From assembly GCA_017654735.1 (NCBI GenBank), contig JADPYG010000088.1, forward strand, positions 3,348,001-3,412,000: 64,000 bases of DNA, written 5' to 3'. The translations under genes and the position numbers were made by a program. The notes beneath the pieces are model-generated. The model was not told the DNA's origin and did not search any database. It worked only from the letters and a program-made list of their open reading frames with translations. This stretch comes from Vishniacozyma victoriae (lineage: Eukaryota > Basidiomycota > Tremellomycetes > Tremellales > Bulleribasidiaceae). Shown here piece after piece: positions 36,645 through 46,209 of this stretch (position 1 is the stretch's first letter; the number at the start of each line of letters is the position of its first letter).

Positions 36645-37439
36645 ATGATATCAATACTCCCAACCGCAGAGACCTGGCATCCTCACTACGACGATCCGGA
36701 CGGTGGTCTTATTCTGGTCTCGAAAGAAGGAGTAAAATTCGGGACTTCTGCTAAGCTTCTAGCGAAACAAGGGCGAGTTCTCGTCAGCCAGAGAGCAGAG
36801 CAGAGCTGACGAGTAGTACCGATGTCAGTCATTTGGAGACTCGCCCTCCTCTTTCCGGAACGTCCAAGACAACACTCTTTCCCCACGCAGCTGCCACTAT
36901 CTTCAGATTCCTCGACATCGCCTCGGTTTCATCCCCGACTATGTCAACCGACTACGATGAATCAGTGAATCCCCTGGACTTCGTGGATTATTTACACGCC
37001 CACCGACTGGTTCCTCGAGTCAAGGCTCACTTATCTCTGTAAGGTCATGTCGCTCGAGCATCGAGCTACCGATCTGCTCTTGCTGGGCTCCGCGAAAGAC
37101 GATTGGTCAATGGGCAGGCTTGCGATACAGTTTCTCACCCCGGCTCAAGCACACCAGATTCGATATTGCGAAGAAAGGTTTCAAGGCTTCTTATAAAGGC
37201 TTCGATCTGAATGGCGACGAACGCTGATCGATCTGATATTCTTCGCTTCATACAAGAATGCTTCGACCTCCAAAATGCACTTTTGGGACTGGCATTCTGT
37301 GTACCCCAAATTCGTTAAGCCGGAGAAGCCTCAAGAGAAACGTAAGGCCGAGTGAGTCCATCTACATGGAGTGAAGTGAGGCGCTGATGACATCAGTGAG
37401 GAGGAGGAAGCTCCCCAGAAGCGAGTCAAGTCTGAATGA
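36645..37439 (+). pseudogene. BTB-like gene, array 2 copy 1, frameshift and stop
   Basis: Exon 1 encodes TAETWHPHYDDPDGGLILVS then KEGVKFGTSAKLLAK. The family-position intron seems to have a GC donor (GCGAGT..GCTGACGAGTAG, phase 2). The second exon gives FLDIASVSSPTMSTDYDE and LDFVDYLHAHRLVPRVKAHL. The frame is then lost near 37022 and resumes with ATDLLLLGSAKDDWSMGRLA and LRSEWRRTLIDLIFFAS, interrupted by TAA at 37192-37194. A second intron (37352-37395) joins to EEEEAPQKRVKSE. The layout matches the intact copies at 39863 and 41053. Confidence 0.72.
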
Positions 37440-37655
37440 GCGGGGACGAGGTTACGGGGTGAATTCAGTGTGGCCGATAGAACCTAGACAAAGCAAAAAT
37501 CTGTCCATGCATCACCGCCGTCTGGAGCCTGCTTGCTGCCTGTCTCTGGTCCAAAATCAGCTTTCAGCCCTCTGCCAACTCGTTGCTACAAGTCGCGATT
37601 GTCAGGCACGTAGCGCGTCTTGTTGACCATCTCTCGAGGAATTCGTGACTATACA

Positions 37656-38514
37656 ATGCCATTACCACTTCAGCCTGCCGAAACCTGGCATGGTCACTAC
37701 GATGATCCAAATGGTGATCTGATACTGGTCTCGAACGAACGAGTTAAATCAGATCATCAGCTAGGTTGCTGGCCAAAACATGGTGAGTGATTCCCATTCT
37801 TCAGGTCGCATAAACTTACCAACGTTCAAGTGACGACTTCGGTAATCTGCCTGCGGACCATCCACTTTCCATCAACGGACCAGGATCTACTATACACCTC
37901 GATCACTCAACTGATAGCGTCGAAAAGTTCCTTGATATCGCTTCGGTGTCTACGCCGATCTTAACCACCAGCTACGAGGAGACCTTACAACTTCTCGCTG
38001 TCGCCGACCACTTCCACTCCCACAAGCTCCTGCCCCATATAAAAGAATGACTGTATACCTCCACGGACCGTTATGCTGTCGATCTCATGACATTGGCTTC
38101 AACGAGGGATGACTGGGAGATGGGCCAACGTATCATTAAAAGCTTGACACGAACCGCGTAAAGGAAATACTTGCCCGGCCTGAAGGGATTGAAGGCTTCT
38201 TCTATAACCTTCGACCGACATGGCGACATACTCTGATGGAGCTCATTCTCTTCGCTACGTTCAACAATAGGAAGCTGCTGTACGCGTGGCAGGATGTGCA
38301 TGAAGACTTTGTTGCTTCGGAGGATGAGGAGGACGAGCTAGAAGAACAAGGAGAAGAGGAAATCGTAGGAGGTATAGCCGTAGGAGAGATAGCAGAGGCG
38401 ACGGGAGAGAAGCGAAGAGCGAGGTGAGCTCAATCTCGTTCGGATTGATGTTCACGCTGACGACATAGCGAGGGGAACAGCGCGACCTCAAAGCGAGTCA
38501 AGGTAGAAGAATAG
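37656..38514 (+). pseudogene. BTB-like gene, array 2 copy 2, heavily disrupted
   Basis: PAETWHGHYDDPNGDLILVS opens the first exon. A frameshift follows before SARLLAKT, then an intron ending in TTCAAG. Exon 2 reads GSTIHLDHSTDSVEKFLDIA, then meets TGA within HKLLPHIKE, resumes with DLMTLASTRDDWEMGQRIIK and is lost again near 38158. RPTWRHTLMELILFATF and an acidic tail lead through a last intron to SATSKRVKVEE. At least three disabling changes mark this as an older pseudogene than copy 1. Confidence 0.72.
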
Positions 38515-39862
38515 GGCCTGAGAAGAGTTGAAGGCTTACTCGACGGGGGTCCTATACGTCAAGCGTAAACATATTGTACAAGGAGTTGGGCGGACGACTC
38601 GACGAGATTCGAAGTAGATCGACGAGATACCAGCAGACGGACCGACACCGAGTCTATACGCTCTATGCGGTCATGAAATGATGTATTACGACCATCAGGC
38701 ACACCCAGAGCCGGACATCTTTGGTATCCTTCATCTCCGTCATCACAACTTCTGACGGTCCCGGCAAAGCAATCGTTCGCGAGGTGTAACTCTGGTAGGC
38801 TGAAAGATGATCTTGTGGCGGAGACTCCCATACTGGATCTAAAGGAAGGCGCCAGTGGTGGTCTTGTTTGGCGGAATCGCTCATCTAGTCATCGTGAGTT
38901 TGCCTGCTGCTCATCCTTGAGATATGCTGACTCTCCAGTGTACTTACGGAATCAAGCTGAACCTGACTACATCGTCCTTGCTCTTATGCACTTACGCCTT
39001 CTGATCTGAAGACGATAACGAGCTTCCAATAACTGAAGTGCTGCAACAATCTTTAGCAGGTCTCTCAATATCACTGGTCAATTCGTGGTAGCCTGGTCCA
39101 TGATCAAGCTATCACCTCAAGAGATCGCAATTCAGAGTAAATCAAACCCACCGTTGCACCTACCATTCGGTTGCCGGAAAGTGTATGATGATGAAGGAGG
39201 TCAGTCTAATGCTCTATGGAAGACAGGCGCTAATCTCTAGTAGCAAAAGAGCACGGGTATTAGCTTGGACAGCAAGACGTGTGATCTTATCGACGTGCCG
39301 TCAGAGGGCCACATCTGAAGTGCTACATATCACGTGCTGCATTGGAGGGCGATAGGCTGGGAATGGACGAAATGCTCGGCTAATGGCAGAGTGATCTTCG
39401 TAAGTATCTTCTAGCAGGCATTTGTCATCACTAAGGTCCCTAGCGCCATTCCTCATATCAGTATTCCATACCACATTCATCAACAAGTCGAGTCCGAGCT
39501 CCCGATATACTCGACACGGCCGATGCTTTACTCGCATAACGCGCCGAATCCAATATCTCCATATCCGTCTCACCTCCACCACTCAAAGGAAGGAAACCAA
39601 ATCACACACACACGTCACGCTTCTTCAACCTTGTTGATATCACGCTAGCTGCTTGAAATCACCCAACATGGTTAATAAAGGCTAGCGTTACAACCCTCGA
39701 ATTGGCGGAGGCATGATCGTCAGGTACTCGAGAATTTGGCGTCTCGTCAAAGGACCGTAACGCCGTCTCAGCTTTTTGGACCACTTTTCTAACTGTCAAC
39801 ATCAACCAGGGATCCATCAGTTGTACTTGATACACCTTCAAGCACAGATCAACGGTCTCACC
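38515..39862. other. Intergenic / possible eroded coding sequence
   Basis: 1.35 kb without a gene that can be assembled. Short coding-like pieces occur on plus near 38815-38935 (ETPILDLKEGASGGLVWRNR) and 39050-39200 (VVAWSMIKLSPQEIAIQSKS), but they do not join and match nothing I recognise. Confidence 0.4.
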
Positions 39863-40722
39863 ATGGCTCAACCTACCAGACTTACCGAGACCTGGCATCA
39901 ATTCTACGACAATCCTCGAGACAACACCGTTCTCATCACGAAGGACAACATCAAATTTCGAGTTTCGAGCCGACTTCTTTGCAAGCACAGGTGAATTACG
40001 ACACTCTTTGTCCGTGAAACATGACTGATGCCTCTAGTGCGATTGTCAACCCCTTGTCCTCCACCATCGACGTACAAGATGATCAAGACCAGGACGTCAA
40101 GCCCAACATTACCGGTCTCGATGCGATCCGCCTCGACGCCACTTGCAAGACCCTCGAGCTCTTTCTTAGTATGCTGTCGCCAATCACTCGCAACCTCGTA
40201 TTCACATCCTTGACCTTCGAACAATGCCGGGATCTTCTTACTTTCACCGAACGATACGAGTGTGAAGCTTTGATTCCTTCGATGCGCTCCCAATTGATCC
40301 ACACAACCATCAAACCGGGTCTGCCTACCGCTCTCTTCATCTTCGCCTCTGATCGAGATGACTGGGCTTTGGGAAGGGAGGCAATGAAGAGAATGGTTGC
40401 GGGAGAGGTTTGGCAGATGCTTAACATCACTCATTCCGCCTCTGGAAAGAGCCTCGAGGAGAAAACACACGCTTTTCTCGACAAACTCAGACCCGAGTGG
40501 AAGCAGACACTCATACCTCTCCTCTTCTTTGGTGTTCTCAGAACCCGAAATACTCAATTCTCGTGTATGAACTGGGATATCTGCGCGGACCAGTTTGTCA
40601 AGCCGGTCAAATCGCCCAAACGAAAAGCATCGTGAGTAAACTCACTGCCCTCATCGTCTCGAGCTGAAGTATCGAGTGGATCAAGCATCTCCTCCACCGC
40701 CAAGAAGGTCCGAGGGGGATGA
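39863..40722 (+). CDS. BTB-like protein, array 2 copy 3
   Basis: Exon 1 (39863-39990) encodes RLTETWHQFYDNPRDNTVLI then TKDNIKFRVSSRLLCKH. The phase-2 intron 39991-40037 (GTGAAT..GACTGATGCCTCTAG) is at the same site as in array 1. Exon 2 carries KTLELFLSMLSP, LTFEQCRDLLTFTERYECEA, ALFIFASDRDDWALGREAMK, LDKLRPEWKQTLIPLLFFGV and ADQFVKPVKSPKRKAS. Reading on without splicing stops at TGA 40633-40635. A last intron (40632-40676) gives the tail GSSISSTAKKVRGG and TGA 40720-40722, matching the tails of copies 1 and 2. The FASDRDDW..GREA motif is the array-2 counterpart of FAAKNDF..LAKYAI in array 1. Confidence 0.76.
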
Positions 40723-41052
40723 GGCTCAGCAGGAGCCGAACCGTAAAGTGATGCTATCTCGAAATTGAAAGGAAGATACAATTGTGAAGGTTGATGAAGG
40801 GTGGCTTTAAAGATGTATATGATGGCCCACGCCTACTGTGACAGCCTCATTCTCACACTCCTTCTAATCCCTCTCATACCACTCCACCTGCGAAGCGGTG
40901 CTCGGGTGGAGGATCTCGGCCGGACGTCAAGCTGGAAGGGGTTCTTGCAACCAGGAACAGGACCAAAGGATTGATATATTTAAGTCTCATCCTCTCTCGT
41001 CATCACTTGTCAATTCACTCCTCGAAACCTGATCATCATCATCCCACCGATA
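40723..41052. other. Intergenic between array 2 copies 3 and 4
   Basis: 330 bp; nothing recognisable beyond a likely promoter for copy 4. Confidence 0.4.
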
Positions 41053-41946
41053 ATGGCTACCCCCAAGCCGACCAAGAAGACCATCAAGGAGCCCAAGTTC
41101 CACCCACACTACGATGATCAGTCAGCCGACATCATCTTTGCCTCCAACGATGGCATACAATTCGGCATTAGCTTGAGACTTCTTGCTAAATCCAGGTAAG
41201 TTACACTGCATTGGAATTCAGCTGACAATACAGTACTGTCTTCGCTGACATGAAAAGCCTTTCCGGCCAGACGGCCACCATGAGCAAAGGTCAACCCATC
41301 GATCTCGATTGCGGTCAAGCCATCGCTCTCCAATTCCTCGAGCTGGTCGCGGTGCACAAGTTCGAGCCGATTATTCAGACCCTCGATTTCGATTCCTGCA
41401 AATCTCTCTTCACCTTGGTCGAGCAGTACGATTGCTCAAGACTCCGACGTCCGATCCGTGTCCAGCTTGTCACGACCGCACAGTCTGAGGAAAGGTCTTG
41501 GGACCTATTGAAGCTCGGGTCGCTCAAGGAAGACTGGGGGTTGGGAAGAGATGCTCTCAGGCAGATGAACGCTCAATATGTCGCGTCCCTCATCAAGTCA
41601 GTCAGCGGCTTTCACGACTTACTATGCGAGCTGAGGCCGGAATGGCATCTTACGCTATCGTCGATCATCCTCGATAAGACCTACGAACATCGTGGATATC
41701 AGCCCACCATGGACTGGGCCACATTGGCTAGCAAGTTTATCAAACCTGGATGTGTCAAGGACACCGATGCCGCCTTGTAAGTGAAATGACTGGTACCCTG
41801 CAAGTATGTCGTTGACGCTTGGTAGGAGAGAAGAACAGCATATCACAGCTACGTGAGTCCGTTTCGAGCACCATACTCATATATCGGCATCTGACACCCC
41901 AAGCAAACAGAAATCTAAATCGAGACATCACGATCCATATGCCTAG
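41053..41946 (+). CDS. BTB-like protein, array 2 copy 4
   Basis: Exon 1 begins MATPKPTKKTIKEPKFHPHY then DDQSADIIFASNDGIQFGIS and LRLLAKS. The family intron (GTAAGT..CAGCTGACAATACAG, about 38 nt) is phase 2. Exon 2 encodes FADMKSLSGQ, LDCGQAIALQFLELVAVHKF, LKEDWGLGRDALRQMN, LRPEWHLTLSSIILDK and SKFIKPG. An unspliced frame stops at 41778-41780, but that TAA lies in a GTAAGT donor. Two further short introns join RREEQHITA-like and KQKSKSRHHDPYA pieces to TAG at 41944-41946, in keeping with the basic tails of the other copies. The 3' splices are less certain than the first. Confidence 0.73.
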
Positions 41947-42098
41947 GCGTGCTTGGATGGGGTTCTAGATCGTAGAAGGAGCAACGTTCAATCGCGAGAT
42001 CCAGAGTTCAATATCATCGGAGATACATATACCTTCACCATGCATACATAGATCGTTCTGCCTAAGTCTAAGGCAGGATTGCATTATCAAGCCTCCTT

Positions 42099-42455
42099 TC
42101 ACTTCGCTCGGTCCACCACAGCCTTCTCGATATAAGGCAAAAGCCTCTTACTATCCCATAAGCTCGTATCAACACCAGGAATAAAGATAACTCACGTCCA
42201 AAGCGAACAAGCCTGAACACCACTCTTTCCCGGAACAGCATCTCCCCAACCCCTCCCATTCCTATTGATGGCAAAATGGAATAACTGCAATTGTTCTTCA
42301 CCAGTCCAAACTGATCCTTTACTGACTTTCCTATCTACTTTTCCCTTCTTTGCTGAGCCATTATCTTTGGAGTCGGAGTCGTTACTTGGTGGTGAGGATG
42401 AGGGATATGGTCGAGCTTCGACTTTGACGGTCGGTTTGGTAGGTGTTCGAGGCAT
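42099..42455 (-). CDS. Small single-repeat Myb/SANT-like protein, copy M4
   Basis: Start MPRTPTKPTVKVEARPYPSS, a Ser/Asp/Lys linker, then GSVWTGEEQLQLFHFAINRN and GRGWGDAVPGKSGVQACSLW. The phase-2 intron after the last Trp is GTGAGT..TACGAGCTTATGGGATAG. Exon 2 encodes KRLLPYIEKAVVDRAK with TGA at 42099-42101. It forms a divergent pair with M5 (start to start 389 bp) and is closest to M6 (MPRTP start, WTGEE, NRNGR.WG). Confidence 0.75.
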
Positions 42456-42600
42456 CTTTCTGTTCAGGGCGTTGGTGTTGGGATTGCGAATCAGCTGGTG
42501 GTGAGTGACTGTGATGAAGAGATGATTCGAACATGTTTATCGTCAGCCATATGATACCGGTCTCCCGGCCTCGGGCCCTAACCTTCTCTCATGAATCTCG

Positions 42601-42619
42601 GTCCGTTGCTATGCCTTTG
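42601..42619 (+). promoter_or_regulatory. 19-bp element shared by the two divergent Myb-pair promoters
   Basis: GTCCGTTGCTATGCCTTTG lies between M4 and M5 and is found identically, in the same orientation, at 43969-43987 between M6 and M7. It may be a regulatory site or a relic of block duplication. Confidence 0.5.
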
Positions 42620-42843
42620 ACTTCTAGCAAGGCACAATCTCCTCTTGTCCTTTGAGCCACCGCCTCGTGTGTTGTGTATTTCCAGGTCCAGATCTCGGGT
42701 AGTCGACGAGCCTGTCGTTAAGTCAATCCTGGTCGACATGACAACGAATGCTCATCCGTTTGAGATGAAAGACTGAGGACGGGGGGATCATTTCGTCTTC
42801 CCATTCAATCTTCACCTCTAAACCAAACCAATATCCCATTAAA

Positions 42844-43248
42844 ATGCCTCGAGCTTCAAAGACCTCCAAGTCCAGTACCGATATCAAACCCTACGTCAGA
42901 TCGTCGACTTCCCCTTCTCCTTCCCCTTCCCCTCAGCCATTATCACCTACTGCTCCTGCCCCCAAAACACCAAGGAAGAAGACCAAGAAGGAGCCTACAA
43001 ACAACGGTAGTGGACAAAAGCGACCATGGACCTCCGAGGAGTACCTTCAATTGTTCGAGAAAGTCATCAAAGCAGGCGGTGGACGCAAAACCTGGGAAGG
43101 AGCAGTGGAAGGTAGAACTGCTAATCAGTGTTATCAAGCTTGGCTGTAAGTCATCACTCTTCGCCTCTTTAGGATGAAAGCTGATTCCGGTAGCTGTACA
43201 GTCACTCCATTCATCAGGAAAGCTTTGGCGGAGAAGGCGGGACGATGA
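42844..43248 (+). CDS. Small single-repeat Myb/SANT-like protein, copy M5
   Basis: Start MPRASKTSKSSTDIKPYVRS, a Ser/Pro then Lys-rich linker (PKTPRKKTKKEP), then KRPWTSEEYLQLFEKVIKAG then GRKTWEGAVEGRTANQCYQA and Trp. The intron at the family position is GTAAGT..AAGCTGATTCCGGTAG, phase 2. Exon 2 encodes LCTVTPFIRKALAEKAGR with TGA at 43246-43248. This copy has the best Myb consensus of the set (GRTANQCYQAW) and all three helix aromatic positions (W, W, W). Confidence 0.76.
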
Positions 43249-43534
43249 GTAGAATCGAAGGGGTTGTGATAGGTATTTCATCGAAGGAAGACAGAACTGC
43301 CAGCGATCGAGCGATGAGGTGACCAGCTTAGATAGAATACCATATGCAAAGCGTACTTGAACATATTTAACTGTCGGAAGCTGAATGACATGATAGGAAG
43401 CTGGATGCTTGCATGTTATACCTACAAAGATACTGTATCGTCAGCCAGGAGATCAACACATCAAATACGGAATGGAGACTCACGACCTCTTTCAATCACC
43501 CTATAGTGTCCCTTCCGTCTAGTATTCCTCAGCC

Positions 43535-43880
43535 TCAAGCTCCTGCTCCTCCTCGCTCCAACAAGCTCTTCTCAAGAAACGGCAAGATCCTCTTCCTATG
43601 CCCATTGTCAGCCACCACCATGTCCTGCTGAGAGAAGGTCTCACGCCCAAGTCTGCCTAGCCTGACTAGCAGTCCTTCCTTGTACTGCGACGCCCCAATC
43701 CCTGCCATTTCTATCCATTGCAAATCGGAACAGCTGCACTAGTTCTTCACCGGTCCAAGCGGTTCCTTTGTTGGCACCACTGGTGGCGCTGGTTGATGGT
43801 TTGCTTTCGGTCTTGTCGGGGGTCGAAGATGTATGAGATGAGGACGATTGTCCGAGAGGTTTCTTGGGTGTTCGAGGCAT
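43535..43880 (-). CDS. Small single-repeat Myb/SANT-like protein, copy M6
   Basis: Start MPRTPKKPLGQSSSSHTSST, then NKGTAWTGEELVQLFRFAMD and NGRDWGVAVQGRTASQARQT plus Trp. The intron (GTGAGA..GGCTGACAATGGGCATAG) is phase 2 after the Trp. Exon 2 encodes AKRILPFLEKSLLERGGAGA with TGA at 43535-43537. It pairs divergently with M7 as M4 does with M5. Confidence 0.75.
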
Positions 43881-43968
43881 CTCGAAGGGTCGTGTAGTGT
43901 GGTGAAGTGGTTGGTAGTTTGATGTGAAGATCTGACGATGTAGGAAGACGGAGTGTGAACGCCTCGTT

Positions 43969-43987
43969 GTCCGTTGCTATGCCTTTG
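43969..43987 (+). promoter_or_regulatory. 19-bp element, second copy
   Basis: Identical to 42601-42619; sits about 90 bp upstream of the M6 start codon (the first copy sits about 145 bp upstream of M4). Confidence 0.5.
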
Positions 43988-44141
43988 GTCCGATAAGTAT
44001 GCCCTGAATCTTGTCAGCCTATATATTGACCACCAGATGCTTCTCTCACCATTGTCAATCAACGAAGACAATGTCCAGACTCCTCAGAATCATCTCGAAA
44101 GTCTTCCAAAGCATAGGTAGATCGAATAGCCCACCTACGCC

Positions 44142-44539
44142 TTGCCTACCAACAATGCCATCCACCGTCACGTTAGCGAATCCGAGTATCTCATCCGAGC
44201 CACCATACCCGTCGTCTCCCAGATTCCACCCGAGGTGTTCGATGCAATAACACCTGAGGCTTTGATTCTCGCTCGAAAACAAGATGCCGAGATGATTGTG
44301 CCGATATCGAAAGATTGGACGGCATCGCAGTTACGGCAGATGATCGACCATGGCGTTAAAGCTCGAGGTAAGAAATATTGGTCGGGAGTAGTCGAGGGAA
44401 AGTCTGGAGTCGAATGTCGACAGGCAAGGAAGTAAGTTCACCTCTTTGTTCGGAAGCGCCGATCACTGATGAACGTAGTGAGTCCATAAGCAGGAACCTG
44501 CGAAAGGCGTTACATAACCGACCCAAGAAGTCGGAGTAG
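44142..44539 (+). CDS. Myb/SANT-like protein, copy M7, N-terminus unresolved
   Basis: The frame encodes AITPEALILARKQDAEMIVP then ISKDWTASQLRQMIDHGVKA and GKKYWSGVVEGKSGVECRQA. The intron (GTAAGT..CACTGATGAACGTAG) is at the family position, although the preceding Trp is replaced. Exon 2 encodes ESISRNLRKALHNRPKKSE with TAG at 44537-44539. No ATG opens this frame at the expected place. An ATG at 44071 (MSRLLRIISKVFQSIG) lies in a different frame, so an undetected intron or a frameshift separates them. It is the most diverged copy. Confidence 0.55.
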
Positions 44540-44704
44540 ATCAGGATATTGTCTCATTCCTTGAGCGAGTGATCGGAGGTGGTCCGAGAGAATAAGATAT
44601 AGATTGATACATTGCCTGGCATCCCTTCCTTGTTGATGATATGTACCACGGCTTTCCGCTTCCATATCTTCTAAATGAACAGACCGAGGTGTCCAACGCT
44701 CAGG

Positions 44705-45870
44705 ATCAATCATGACCTCCTTTCATGTACTGATGTCCCCTACAGCGTCAGCTGACGACCACTACAATTTAAGTCAAGCTTACAAAGCGGTAACCTGCCC
44801 CTGCTCATCCATAAGCCGATTAAAAGGATGTACCCCATGTAAATTTCCTCCATCTCTACAAGCTCCAAACCAAGCATACCGCCTATCCAATGAGCTTTAT
44901 AAATAGATGGTAAGATGAGACTTACGCGATATAATCAGTCTCATCCAGCCAAGCAGTAGTTTGACCCATGAAATCGTGGACTTGTTGCATATTCGTAGGT
45001 GGGGGAACATTTGGGTCAAAACTCTACTATATCAGCTTTGAAATCCTTGACTCAACAAGCTGAACACACGGTCATAGCAAATTCGGTCACCCAGATAGGG
45101 AGGTGGAAAGTATTCCAGTATTCCTCGATCTTCGCCTTGAAGGCTTCGAAGGTGGTACTGTAAACGTGTACCGCAATGTAGTCTGGTCTAGCGTCGGGAG
45201 GGAGGATATCCATAAATCGCTAGATGATGAGCTCTGGGCTAGATGCGAAAATATAAGCTCACTCTCAACCAGTTGATATCGCCAGCTACGGCAGGCGAGA
45301 TAAGCTTCACCTGGGATGTACGTAACGCTGCAATCTTCTTCCATCTGTCTATCAGCTTTGAATTGACAAGTGAAAGGAGGGACTTGCTCTTCAGCTGCGT
45401 TTTCAGGAGTAGCTAGCTGAGCTACAGCAGGATCACTATGATCTATATTTCAGCGACGCCTCCATTACCCTAAAACTTGACTTACCAGGCTCATTAAATC
45501 CGAGGATATGGGTGAATCCTTCTTGGAGCTTGAACTCATTATCGAAATACCCAGGAGCAAAACTACCATCAGTATTCCATCATGACTCAGACTTGATTGG
45601 ACCTACATCATAGGAACAAATTCAGCATTGAGTGTCAAATTGGGCGAAGTCTCTGGTAGGATGACATTCCAATTCTTATTCCAATTATAATGCCATGACA
45701 GCTTCTAATTTATCAGTGTGATTCTTCAATATTGACTTACAGATCCAGTGTGAAAGAACTGAGCAAGTGGGTCCGAAGCGCGTTCTTGCACAGGCCACGA
45801 GATTCCTGCTTTACTCTGGTATCAGCGGATAATTGATTGTTGGACGTACCTTCGACGAGTTTAGGGACAT
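44705..45870 (-). CDS. GH128-type glycosyl hydrolase (beta-1,3-glucanase-like), copy 2
   Basis: GH128 (Asl1-type glycosyl hydrolase core) enzymes cut beta-1,3-glucan in fungal walls. Exons read on minus give KAGISWPVQERASDPLAQFF, then a YNWN region, a GFNEPD-type block near 45480-45540, DINWL, a VHVYSTTFEAFKAKIEEYW segment with WVTEFA, and HPFNRLMDEQGQVTAL. The last exon is GHQYMKGGHD, with TGA at 44705-44707. About eight short introns are needed. The simplest first exon (MSLNSSK, ATG at 45868-45870) has no signal peptide, unlike copy 1. An upstream frame from about 46070 with a hydrophobic run (NRLVCLLPLLTQLG) might supply one, but I found no convincing splice to it. Internal borders are approximate. 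Confidence 0.7.
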
Positions 45871-46209
45871 GATGCCTAATCCAACTACGTCTACCTATCA
45901 ATGTAACAGATATAGTATCTCAAGCCGCTCGTGGCGGTGACGACTGGATGACTTGGGACCAAGTTGCGTGAGGAGAGGCAACAGACAGACTAGGCGGTTG
46001 ATTGTCAGAGCGCCAAGCCAGCTCTTGCACGTGGTATGCCCGAATTGAGATGACCGAGGTTCTTTCATAGATATGCATACAAGGTCAAAACAGCTGGGAT
46101 CTTGCAGGAAATAGTGGGTCTGATTGTGGGTCTGATTAGGGAGATTAAGGACGCTACAAACTCATTTTCACGGAAAATAAATCGATACTCGAGAGCGTGG
46201 ATGAGGGGA

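Noticed and set aside
34435..44539. Reading the Myb-like genes as transposase fragments
   Set aside because: Myb-like domains occur in some transposons, but these copies have proper starts, a conserved intron and short basic C-termini, and no terminal repeats or catalytic triad nearby.
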